Source of the DNA: Acanthopleura granulata
Lineage: Eukaryota; Mollusca; Polyplacophora; Chitonida; Chitonidae
NCBI GenBank assembly: GCA_016165875.1
Contig: JABBOT010000005.1
Coordinates: 22,466,520-22,530,519 of the forward strand
DNA length: 64,000 nucleotides
Direction: 5' to 3'
Shown here: positions 1 to 10,396 of the stretch, in pieces
Layout of the letters: each line of letters opens with the position of its first letter
Position numbering within the stretch: position 1 is the stretch's first letter
The notes under the pieces: model-generated
Told to the model about the DNA's origin: nothing
The model's database searches: none
What the model saw: only the letters and a program-made list of their open reading frames with translations
Program-made: the position numbers and the translations under genes

Positions 1-119
1 ATTCATTCGTTAAAAAACAGAAGAAGATGTTTTCTAGCCAGATATACTATTTAACAAAGAGAAGTGCATATTCTTAAATAAGGCACAGGCATCACATGCC
101 TGTATATATGTTAACACAG

Positions 120-250
120 GGTTTGCTTTGAGTTCAAACCCAGCTCTGTCCGTTTTCCTCCCATCATAACGCTACATGGTCGTGGTCATTTACAAGTGAA
201 ATATTCCTTAGTATGGTGTAAAACAACAATCAAACAAATAAAAAAAAATA
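120..250 (+). mobile_element. tRNA-derived SINE, internally deleted copy (family A)
   Basis: A B-box-like GAGTTCAAACCC is followed directly by the 3' body (TCCTCCCATCATAACG, then AAGTGAAATATTCCT) and the tail CAATCAAACAAATA plus an A run. The A-box head and most of the middle seen in the fuller copies are missing. This is an old, non-autonomous copy that would have depended on a LINE for mobility. Confidence 0.75.
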
Positions 251-1614
251 ACACCGGAGACAGAAGGAGATACGGACAAGTTTTAAGGACTACTTAATCA
301 GTCCGATGCATGGAAACTGACTGACAAATTTAAGCCTGAATGTAAATCTCGAAATGCCGACAGATTCACCAGCAAGTGCTTGTACATGCACGTCTAACAC
401 AAAACGCCTTGTGTGTTTTGATGATTACCAAGACTGGTAATGACCGATGGTATTTTCGAGAAACTTTCAACAGGTATTTACTGGAACATCCCTGTATACT
501 TTTTTTCCAATACTGCATATTTCTTCCCATAAAGGATTACCAACCCACTGCGGTAGTATAACCAAAAGTAATCCTACGCGTAGGATACAGTGGCATTTGT
601 TGTTCACTGAAAGACCCTCCTTCCCCGCTGCCCCCCCCTCCCCAACAAAAAACTGTCAGAAGTATCAAATGAAGAACACACGAGCTGACACGTTTCAATA
701 CATTCGACAAAACAACTGAGCCAAGTGAGGTGAATGCGTGTTGACGGATTCTTTTATAAAGATGTTGGCGAAAAGAACACCTGTGGATATTGATAATAAG
801 CTGGAGAAGAAATGACCAGAACTGTGGCGAACTTTGAGAACGAGTTCAGAAGGCTGGCAAAAACATAGCAGATCGGCCTTGTACGGGCCTACACATTTGA
901 GGACAGATGAACGCTGAAGTAGGGTGGAGCATTCCTGCGTTTCGAGATAAGTCAACCACGAATCCTCTCTCACACAAAGCGTTAATTTGCAGGGAAAGCA
1001 ACTGTCTGCATCCGCTGTGCTATAAACCTATCCATGACACAAGGAAGCTGCTTCAGTCAGCTCCAAGATCTCATGTACACGTCGGGAGGCAAACAATACA
1101 TAACCTTCACAGGTCAAAAATTGGAAATATATTTCCTATTCATTGGAAATTACATGTATATCTTTCGTGGATAAATTTGTAAACTTTAAGCCATAGGAAC
1201 TGAATACGTAAGAACGATATGTCACAACACAAGAATATACGAATGCCTGTGAAAATTGGTGCGGATTGGCTGCATGATAAGAAATTGTGTACGTGGCAAT
1301 TGCATATAGGCCGGAAAACTCGTCGGTTTACCACACTAACCGAATTCCAAAGCCGTCCGCCATCACAGTAAATTGGTAGAATCGCATCCTGGGTGTGTAT
1401 GTACCGCCTGTGATGATGATCCCTATTACGGCGTCCCCAATTTGAATTTATTAAGAACCAATTTAAATCAAATTGTTTAAATGTAACGGACAGCGTTATT
1501 GAGATCAGTTAATTTGATAATGATGGATCTAATGCAAACATTCGATGTATAGTGGTTGAGATAGCGTTCATGGTGGAATAGTGCACATATTGTTATAGAT
1601 TTAAACGGAAACGG
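251..1614. other. No gene seen
   Basis: AT-rich unique sequence. ORFs of 60-92 codons overlap one another on both strands without domain content. Confidence 0.6.
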
Positions 1615-1665
1615 GGGGCCTCCGTGGCCGAGGTGGTTAGCGGGCAATGACCCGCCTGTAAATCA
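1615..1665 (+). mobile_element. SINE family A, 5' head only
   Basis: GGGGCCTCCGTGGCCGAGG followed by TGGTTAGCG matches the tRNA-like 5' end of the fuller copies, then breaks off. The A-box region reads TGGCCGAGGTGG instead of TGGCTCAGTCGG, closer to a class II (Ser/Leu) tRNA. It could be a variant subfamily or a truncated copy. Confidence 0.6.
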
Positions 1666-2093
1666 GTTTTTATTGTTTAGGGCATACAATTTTCCTTGCT
1701 GTCATCAGAACATTTTCGTTTACACATATGCCCCATTATACATGTATAAAAATGTTGGAAATTATTCAACCGTAAGATAAATTATCTGCCTTATTAAGAA
1801 AATGATGAAATTTTGTTTATTTATTTATTTCTATAAATGACGCTAACACACCTCGCCCAAGACCTAAGCAACGCCTGTCAGATTCAGGTATATGGTGAAT
1901 ACATATTCCAGGAGTAAAAAAATAGTCGCCTCCATTCATCAAGCATTCTTTTCCTGACCAACCTGTGCTGCGGAGAGGCGCAAAAGGTTGTGCGCTAACC
2001 TGGCAGTTATACATGCAAATCTTACACGGATAAGTAAGTCATACATGCAGTTTTGTGGCCAGTCTATGTATCTCTTTTTATTGGTGCCTTTTA

Positions 2094-2358
2094 TTTATTT
2101 ATTTGATTGGTGTTTTACGCGGTACTAAAAAATATTTCACCTATACAACGGCGGCCAGCATTATTTATGGTGGGAGGAAACCGGACAGAGCCCGGGGGAA
2201 ACCCACGACCACCCGCAGCTTGCTGGCAGGCCTTCCCATGTACGGCCAGAGGAAGCCAGCGTGAGCTGGACTTGAACTCACAGTGACCCCATTGGTGGGA
2301 GACTTCTGGGTCATCGCGCTGCGCTAGCGCGGTAACCGACTGAGCCACGGAGGCTCCC
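2094..2358 (-). mobile_element. SINE family A, near full-length
   Basis: Read on the minus strand it runs from the tRNA-like head (GGAGCCTCCGTGGCTCAG, A box TGGCTCAGTCGG) through a B box (GAGTTCAAGTCC) and a central body containing TCCTCCCACCATAA. It ends in the tail motif CCAATCAAATAAATAAAT. An imperfect target-site duplication flanks it: TTGGTGCCTTTT at 2081-2092 and TTGGTGCTTTTT at 2359-2370. Small internal indels show that it is not recent. Short ORFs on both strands here are translations of the element. Confidence 0.9.
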
Positions 2359-2370
2359 TTGGTGCTTTTT

Positions 2371-5300
2371 GAGAGGTATAGTGCGGGGGAAACCGACATG
2401 TACATTGTAATCATTGGAAGTCAAAACTTGACAATGCGTTTTGTATTGGTAATATCTTTCATTTATATAGACCTACATGCACATCTTACGGCTTCTGAGC
2501 TAGATAAGTTTATGCAAAGTACGCCAATGAAAAGCAAAGATTGCGTGTGGTTTACAACGATGCCAAAGCAGTTCCAGTGAAACATGCATCATGGCTGTCA
2601 ATGATGTGTCTTATTGCAATACGAGTATAGATTACGAAATTGTATTGTGCGTAAACTTTCGGTATGGATCTAGTCTCGAGTATGTATCAGTTTAATGACA
2701 CGCTTTTGTTTTTGCATAGACAGTACATTTAGTGAACTATTGACGACGAAGAGTTGTATGGGTAGCTGATCAAATAGAAGATATATTATAGCAGCTGTAT
2801 AAACCCTAACGTGATGCAGTGAGGCAGCGTTATAAATATGTTGGCATGGGGTCCGGAGTGCATCTTATATAAGGGGTCACCCTTGTGATAAGACCGAAAT
2901 AAAGAGATTCTAGGCCCCAATCAAACAAATTGACATGATTCAACGTGAATATAACCTCAGTGTCATGGACACAGTGTATATAGTCTTGTCCGTGTAAACA
3001 TTTACATTGTCCCGGAAGTGAAGCATTTACTGACATAAGGAGATAAACATTCTCGCCGGATGTGAAATCTTGAATCCCTGAAGGCTTCATCCGGGCGATT
3101 GCATGGTAGGTTTCTCATTGGAGGAGAGCTTATCCACGACACTGGGCAGAATACGAGTGGGGATGAATTCCGTGAGCTATATACACACCCCCACATACAT
3201 GTATCTTCTGAATTCTGCAACTGAATTACAACATTCTTTTTATTTTCCAACAGATTAAAGACTTTGAGCAGTTTTGATCTTATGCAGGGATGCAAAAGTA
3301 TTCGTCTCTGATAGGTTGACACTGGCGATGGGGTTTCTTTGGTTAAAGCGTTTACAACATTTGTCTCGCTTGAATTTTATACACTGTAAAATGACCAACG
3401 CCCAACGTGTTTAACTCGTGATTTAACCTCAAATATTAAACGTAATAAACATACACACATATTTAAGTATTAAACATAATTGTTTGAAACGTGTATATAA
3501 GCCTATATTATAATGTTACAATCCTCAAGTGTTTAATGTATGATGCATAAAAAATGATTATTTTTAAGGATAAAAATTTAGACGGCATTCGGACTCACAC
3601 CTTTCTCTAATATTCCCCAATATCGCGATTATTCGACATCCTTGTATTGTAAATTAAGTTAGACATTGAGGTAGGGAACTGTCTGCCTATACGCAAATGT
3701 ACATCTGTTTTCACATCTGTTGTCGGTGCAAAAGCATGTGCGCCTCCATTCACCCAGCTATTCATATTTATCTTTGTCAGAAAATCAAATCATAAAGCAG
3801 TTACATCGAGTAGCAATACGGATAATTCTTGAGCCAGACGGAATAACATTATTCCATGTTTCAATGGGCCAAGGTCGCCGATGATTCAGCAGTGGGTTGT
3901 ATTTCCGGACGACGCTTTGAGCAGTGACTGAAGTAGTGGCCCTCGCCGACGCCTGTCAAAACATGGCCGTCCAGTAGCCTGGTTACCAAAGACATGAGGG
4001 TGTCCTTAAAATGTGACATATACATAAGCCTGTGTATGTGCTATAAAAAAGCGAAATGTAAAGAACTGTGTGACGACAGACATGACGCAAATGTATCCCG
4101 ATTTCAGGTATTGCAGACGTCATGGACGTTCCTTTTCCCATGCAATGGCGAGTCGGGTCCAAGTTTAACTGATCATTGTTCTCGTTCAGTGCTTGAGTAT
4201 AATACATTGTCACGCATTTTCTCCACAAAACGCCACCGCAGGGGCGGGAATGAACAAGAGACTACGAACCTTAGGCCAGAAGTATTTAATGTGGGAATGA
4301 TTGTATACTGTAAATCGTGGCTACTATAGAAAAGCTGGTATAGTCTCCCACTTTCCTATAATGTTGACTTGGTAAAGGGTGGTCATATGATCCAGCCAGG
4401 GTGGTTATCGTCCAGCAAGGGTGGTCCTATAATCTAGCACTGTGGTCCTGTGTAGTCCACCACTGTTGCCAACTTGGCTCTCCTTTTGCCTTTAAGTACA
4501 ATGTTTTTTTTATATAACCAGCAGTAACTTCCTCGATCAAATTTTTCACATTTAGAACAATAATGTCAGTTGTGATAGTGGTTTGACCACGTTCAATAAT
4601 AAATGAGACTTGGACCTGATCTTCTGTCAAGCAGATGTATACTTCTTTGTTAATATGTCCTTTTCATTCTATACAGGCAATCGTTTCTGAAAAATTATAG
4701 ATGACTTGAACATTATACGTTGTATTTAAGCATGCTCCATTGCGGTAAAACGCATATAGAGCAGGGAAATATGTCAGTTAATCTCGTATTGTCAATACTT
4801 GAGACATCTTTTCTGTGATAATCCTGCTCTGTGTGGAAGAGCACTGTTTTCCGGAAAGTTTCATTGAATTGTAAATCGTCAAAGAATAGCTTTTGAATTC
4901 ATTTTCCGCCATGCAGCTTTCCTGTAATAATCATCACAGATTATTGCAGCTCTGAAGGAGAACATTTTATTTTTTAATGTTATTATATATTTGTTGAAAA
5001 AGCCATGGCGTATATTTCCTTGAAATGTATGCGCCTACAGCTGATTCCACATTCTACGCGCAAAAGCAAGGTGGAGGCCATTTATCTCATTCAGTGTTAT
5101 ACCATTTCCTTTAAAACGGCCCTATGAAAAAGAAAAATAATGAGTTAACAAGTGGAGTGTTGAACTCATTACTTCCGGTATTGTAGCGGTTCAGGAAGTT
5201 ATATGGGACACTTGGCTGGCGAATAACACGCCGTCGTGGCCTTAACTGCCTGTTGGAAGCCGGTGTTATTGTCTTCAAGCCAACTCTTATTGCCCATGGG

Positions 5301-5571
5301 CAATGCCATTTAAGTTGTTTGATTTATAACGTCTGGATTCAAAAGGCTGTTTTCCGAAAACCACACCAGTGGCGACCTAGGAATGGACGGCTTGAAGAGA
5401 ATTGATCAAGACTAGATTTTTTCCTGCAATGTAAGCCAACTTGTGGGGCAGATTTTAAGACAATTTAGCTTTTAAAATCATGGAAATCTGTTATTAAATA
5501 TTTTTAAATCGTGGCTGAACAAATACGGTAAACTTAGGGTAATTCTGTTTCTGTTATTTCTATGCCCAAAC
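2371..5571. other. No gene seen; one short tandem repeat
   Basis: Unique AT-rich sequence apart from the repeat at 4376-4464. The ORFs here (up to 111 codons at 3994-4329) show no recognisable domain and are overlapped by opposite-strand ORFs. Confidence 0.55.
4376..4464. repeat. Short diverged tandem repeat
   Basis: About four units of 20-27 bp share GGGTGGTC and a following TCCAGC or TAGTCC: GGGTGGTCATATGATCCAGC, GGGTGGTTATCGTCCAGC, GGGTGGTCCTATAATC and GTGGTCCTGTGTAGTCC. Confidence 0.55.
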
Positions 5572-5584
5572 CTGATTATTTATA
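5572..5584. repeat. SINE target-site duplication, left copy
   Basis: CTGATTATTTATA, repeated exactly at 5859-5871 on the other side of the SINE. Confidence 0.85.
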
Positions 5585-5858
5585 TACTTATTTATTTATT
5601 TATTTATTTGATTGGTGTTTTACGCCGTACTCAAGAATATTTCACTTATACGACGGCGGCCAGCATTATGGTGGGAGGAAACCGGGCAGAGCACGGGGGA
5701 AACCCACGACCATGCACAGATTGCTGGCAGACCTTTCCACATACGGCCAGAGAGGAAGCCAACATGAGCTGGGCTTGAACTCACAGCAACCGCACTGGTG
5801 AGAGGCTTCGGTCATTGCGCTGCGTTAGCGCGGTAACCGATTGAGCCACGGAGTCCCT
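5585..5858 (-). mobile_element. SINE family A, near full-length with exact TSD
   Basis: This has the same head, body and tail as the copy near 2.1 kb. The tail is a long ATTT run ending in GATTGGTGTTTTACGCCGT on the plus strand. The element sits between two exact 13-bp copies of CTGATTATTTATA, at 5572-5584 and 5859-5871. That marks LINE-type target-primed retroposition. Its A box reads TGGCTCAATCGG, with one change. Confidence 0.93.
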
Positions 5859-5871
5859 CTGATTATTTATA
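5859..5871. repeat. SINE target-site duplication, right copy
   Basis: Exact match of the 13-bp sequence at 5572-5584. Confidence 0.85.
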
Positions 5872-6468
5872 AATGACAAATTAAATGATTGTGAATTTAT
5901 ATACACCATGGTTTTCTGTGTCCTTGAGGGTTAGGGGAGGAGAGATCACTCAAGATCTATTATATTCACAAATTCTGTTACTCAATAAAAATCAAGCTTT
6001 CACAACTATAATACTTCACAATTTACCACGACCATTTCCCTGACCCGTATAACTCCGAGTTCTGAAGAGCAGACAGCTTCCATCTGGAACTCAGAGCCGG
6101 GATCAGTCACCTCACCACAGATTCTCTAGACTGCCGGTCAGAGGAAACACAGATCTGGGGTCGGAATTATATCATACTGTCTAGACACGTCCCTGGTCCG
6201 CCTAGCGTTTGGTCAGGTGACTATCGATCTCTGTAATCAACAACTTTCGTCTGGACATCCTGTACAGGTTTTCGACAGGGCGGCGCTATACAACACCAAT
6301 ATAGCCTGGGTCCCTGTATCAACCGGTCAGAATAACATTGTCAACAATATATACAGCTCTCTTATGCACGTATTAAGAATCTTGAATACGGCGTTATACT
6401 ATATACCAGTCTGATAAATAAATACATGAAATCTGAGGGTTGATCATACATACTCTATGTGTCTATAC

Positions 6469-6471
<3 letters not shown>

Positions 6472-6506
<35 letters not shown>
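6472..6506. repeat. AT dinucleotide microsatellite
   Basis: A 35-bp uninterrupted TA run, followed after four bases by another short TA run. Confidence 0.95.
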
Positions 6507-6507
<1 letters not shown>

Positions 6508-7916
6508 TTATATATATATTTACACACTACACTATCTGTCTAGACTGTCACTATGTTCATATAAAAATGACAGGTTCTTATACATATACGACTTAAAAAT
6601 AATACGTCTGGGCGATAAATACATATATTTAATGATAAAATGTCATTAATATAATTAATAGCATTAAAGGAGATACCTTAACATTAGTCTGTGTGTATCA
6701 TGTTTAGTGGAACTGTACCATTTGCCTTACTTAACTCCACATCCAAGAAGCCCGGAGGCAGCCTGGCGTTCAGTTGGGCGACTCTCTATTTGTACAGGAA
6801 CATAGGATGATAACGGTTCTAGCCCGGCTAACGGTTTTTCATTGTTTGGAGCACGAAATGGTCCTGTAGGTATTGGGGTTTCCCAGGGAAAATTTCCATT
6901 AAATTAATCACCGGCATTCCAACGATTCCGACTGTACCAATATTTATCCATTACTATAACCGTTGTTTTTTCCCCGCCCAAATCGAAGAATCTTCAAGAA
7001 GTGGGCTTGTCAATCATGTAGAGAAAGTCAAACGTTCCGTTCATTTTACGATTAAACGCTCAACAAAAGCTTCGATGTACGGAAATAGGAATTGGCCCAA
7101 TCTCTGTATAGTCATTTCTTCAATTACGGCTATGTACCATCCATTTGTTCTTTACGTCTGTGTTTTTCTGCTTAATGTAGGTAGTTGTATAATACTATGA
7201 TTGTGCCTCCAATTTTAAGTGCATATTATACATACAAGTACGGTATGCTTTGTCTTTTGAGATTTACCATTTTTCAATTAACGTCTCTCTCTCTGTATAG
7301 GTCCGAACAACCATCGTTTAATGCATTTAATATCCAGCTGGCCCAATTCCGCATCCTCGGTACATACTCATAACGTCAACAGCTGCTTACGAAATCATTC
7401 TCCTGAGAACTTAACACATATGTATATATACACAGTATATTAAAATAATAAGCTTTCCAGCATCGACTATGTTCAAAGCAAGTAAACACCCTAAATGCCT
7501 CCTGAACCTGAACAGCCAGCACACGGTAAGCGGGACACCATACAATGAACAGTGTATCCCTATACATAGGTACATTTATTTTAATAGAAAGATTGATTAA
7601 TGTTCAATGTTGTATAGTCAGGCTGCATGGAGGCCGGTTTTATGGGTCGTGAAAACGGGAGTGCCCGAGTGAGTGAGCCATAGGCCTTTGGCAATTTACT
7701 ATCGAATTTTCTCACGTGTGACACACAGACTTGCAGACTGGGTCATATATATTGGTGGAAGACAGTGGACTTCAACCAGAGGGTCTTCAGTCAATCAAAT
7801 GATTCTACATGTACGAGTCACGAAAATTCGTACCAACACTGAGTGGGGTGGGTGGGGAGTGGGGTAAGAAGATTATCAGTAATACTTGTTATGAACTTCA
7901 AATGTAACCATTGGTG

Positions 7917-7936
7917 TTTTTTTTTTTTTTTTTTTT
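7917..7936. repeat. Poly-T tract
   Basis: Twenty consecutive T. It may be the tail of a minus-strand retroposed copy, but no body is recognised beside it. Confidence 0.9.
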
Positions 7937-8274
7937 GGCACTGTTTGACTGTCTTCGTTAACGCTTTGCTTTTTGCGCATTGTATCGAATCATAAACTGT
8001 TTTGCCTATAAAGAGCTGATTCAAAATATTATAAGTATTACAGTTTTAGATCTTCGGTTTTATTATAATCATCGATTTATCACTGTGATCACTGATATAC
8101 ATACGATTGTAAAAATGACTGGCTATTTTGACAAGGCTTTAAAATCGGTTTTGGTATTAAACTCAAAATTGTATGATTGATAGATTCATTGGCGAATTAA
8201 ATTGACTATACAGCGCCACGTCACGATGAGCAAACCGCGCACGTCATAGAGGAAACCATTTCACCGCGAGCGCC

Positions 8275-8300
8275 TCGTTGTGGTTGTGGTTGTGGTTGCG
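8275..8300. repeat. TGTGGT hexanucleotide repeat
   Basis: About four units of TTGTGG in a moderately GC-rich stretch. Confidence 0.8.
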
Positions 8301-8452
8301 GCGTCCACAATGAAATTTTGTTGCCATAATATCTATATAATAGACAACAAACCATTTTCAATCCACACTGAAGGAGCATGTATAATATCCCAATCTCTTT
8401 ATCACCATGATTAGACCGTCTGTCGGCAATACAAGACCACCTCGCTCTCTTA

Positions 8453-8471
8453 CCCCCCCCCCCCGGGGGGG
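8453..8471. repeat. C12-G7 homopolymer junction
   Basis: Twelve C are followed immediately by seven G, giving a loopless self-complementary block. Such a block is prone to polymerase error and misassembly. Confidence 0.9.
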
Positions 8472-8835
8472 ACAAGTGACGGGGACGTCTTGCTTACCTA
8501 CTTACATGACACAATGCCATGGTGTGTGGAGGATGCGAAATTAGTGTAATAACTGTTATCACAGTAAACACCGGTCATTTATTCCGGAACTTGGATTCAC
8601 CGTATTCCACAGAGAAATACTGCGTGTATACTAAAAAAACACACCGTGTATGGTGAACATATATACACGAGTACAGGAGGCGATATGTCGGCTTGATTTG
8701 TCCTTTGCTTACTTATTAGAGCACATCAGATCGACACATTGTCTCCTGTGCTAGAGTCTTTAAAACAAAGGCGTGAAATATATTACATTACTTTTTCCGA
8801 TAAAGGCGGAAAACGTGTGGGCTACTGTTCGCATT

Positions 8836-8872
8836 TGTGTGTGTGTGTGTGTGTGTGTGAGTGAGTGAGTGT
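8836..8872. repeat. TG microsatellite passing into GTGA units
   Basis: About 12 TG units are followed by three to four GTGA units. Confidence 0.95.
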
Positions 8873-9691
8873 ACATGTGCAGTACGTTTTCTATCACATT
8901 GACACACCATGAAAGTGCTATCCTGGGGAAAATCGTATCGCTTTGATGTATCTTGGGCGCACCACCAGTTTTATAGCATGGTACATTCGAAATAATAATA
9001 AAATATTATTAATAATAATCTATTAAATTGACAGAGCACTGTGTTTTCTGAATGGTTGAAGAATGCCCTGTATTACTGTTACAGAATGACGTTGTTGATG
9101 CAACGGGATATTCCTGTGGTAACAAAGCCTGTTCTACCATTACTCAGAAAACAACAACAACAAAAACAACTACTGTTATTTACAATAGTTGTACAATTAT
9201 TCAACCGCATAGATTTTAGAGTATATAAGTCTAGATTATATGAATCAAATAAGCCAAATATCTTTTAGTAATAATTGTACTGAATTTAAGACACATATTA
9301 CATGACCATTACTTGTTGCTTTTCTTCATGTTATGGTTCATTCGGCTTTGTTACCAGCCAGACCTATTTAATATTGATACTATTATTTCTTACATATTGC
9401 TTTACTGAATGGTATTTTAGGTTGTTTTGGTAATGGGTAGCTGTGGTTTCGAATAAAATCACTACTATACATAGCAATGATAGTTGAAAGTTAAACTACA
9501 TAACTGTTTGAAAATGTTGTAAGCCACAAAATGGGGTTTGTAAAATGACGTTATTTCCTTTAATTGTCGTGATAAATAAACTTTTTGCTGATTTCCATTG
9601 ATCAATATCATTATTAGTACTTGGTACTATTTATTCCAGGGATCCGTGTCTAAAATGACATGGTTTTAAAGTTTGTATCAAGAACGAAAAT

Positions 9692-9700
9692 AAAAAAAAA
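9692..9700 (-). terminator. Pol III T9 terminator of the tRNA-Ile gene
   Basis: On the minus strand nine consecutive T begin five bases after the tRNA discriminator base. This is the normal form and spacing of an RNA polymerase III terminator. Confidence 0.85.
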
Positions 9701-9705
9701 TGCAC

Positions 9706-9778
9706 TGGCCGATATGGGGCTCGAACCCATGACATTCGCGTTATTAGCACGACGCTCTGCCGACTGAGCTAACCGGCC
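9706..9778 (-). tRNA. tRNA-Ile (anticodon AAU)
   Basis: This is a nuclear tRNA gene that delivers isoleucine to AUU and, after A34-to-inosine editing, AUC codons. Read on the minus strand it folds as a complete 73-nt cloverleaf with no intron. The acceptor stem GGCCGGT pairs with ATCGGCC, with one G-U. The D stem is GCTC/GAGC with an 8-nt loop. The anticodon stem TCGTG/CGCGA encloses the loop CTAATAA, which places AAT at positions 34-36. The T stem ATGGG/CCCAT encloses TTCGAGC, and the discriminator base is A. The internal A box TAGCTCAGTCGG fits the Pol III consensus exactly, and the B box GGTTCGAGCCC has one deviation. A run of nine T on the same strand lies five bases past the 3' end. The sequence agrees closely with animal tRNA-Ile(AAU). 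All stems pair, so it looks intact rather than a pseudogene or SINE head. Confidence 0.96.
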
Positions 9779-10338
9779 TAAGCTAACAATCGATCCCATT
9801 ATGTAAAGTACATTTGTGTAACGCAACATTTGTTGACAACTTACTGTTTCAGCTGAATTCTGACCCATGACTAAATAATAATCGATGATTAGGTTGCCTT
9901 GACATGTTATAAATCAGGATAACAGGATTGCGACGCATATGTCTTCACAGCCAAGCCATGCCCACGTTGTAAGCTGGCAGCCACGTGGTCCGCTCACCAG
10001 CGTGTAGTATATTTCACTACGTGTGAAGTACTTGTGCTTACATCTATGTCTCTAGATAGTAAAGAAGGTCATGTTACTTTCCCACATGCATGCGAACAAA
10101 GTTATAAACATCCATAACTGAACACTGACTTTGTCCTCATGCCTTCATGTATTGACAAATCACAGCTTATCTGGCCAAACCTCTGAAGATGGACCGAGCC
10201 GTGGGCCCATCTACACGCAGTCCTATAGATGCCCGTTGTTCGCAGATAGAGTGATACAGAGTGAGAAGGATAACAGAAACCTAACCTCTACAGTAAGTCA
10301 CATGAGTTAACAAATTTATGCTATAGGCCACCATTAAG

Positions 10339-10396
10339 AAAAAAGAAGAAAAAAAAAAAAAAAAAAAAAAAAAAGGAAAAGGAAAAAAAAAAAAAA
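10339..10396. repeat. A-rich purine tract
   Basis: Almost pure A with scattered G over 58 bases. The phenylalanine-rich minus-strand ORF that crosses it is an artefact of the tract. Confidence 0.9.

Larger units (their letters stand above)
5872..9690. other. No gene seen; microsatellites
   Basis: It holds the AT, TG, TGTGGT, poly-T and C/G tracts listed separately, in unique AT-rich DNA upstream of the tRNA gene. Confidence 0.55.

Noticed and set aside
2115..2414. 99-codon minus-strand ORF
   Set aside because: It translates SINE family A in sense orientation; similar ORFs occur in other copies.
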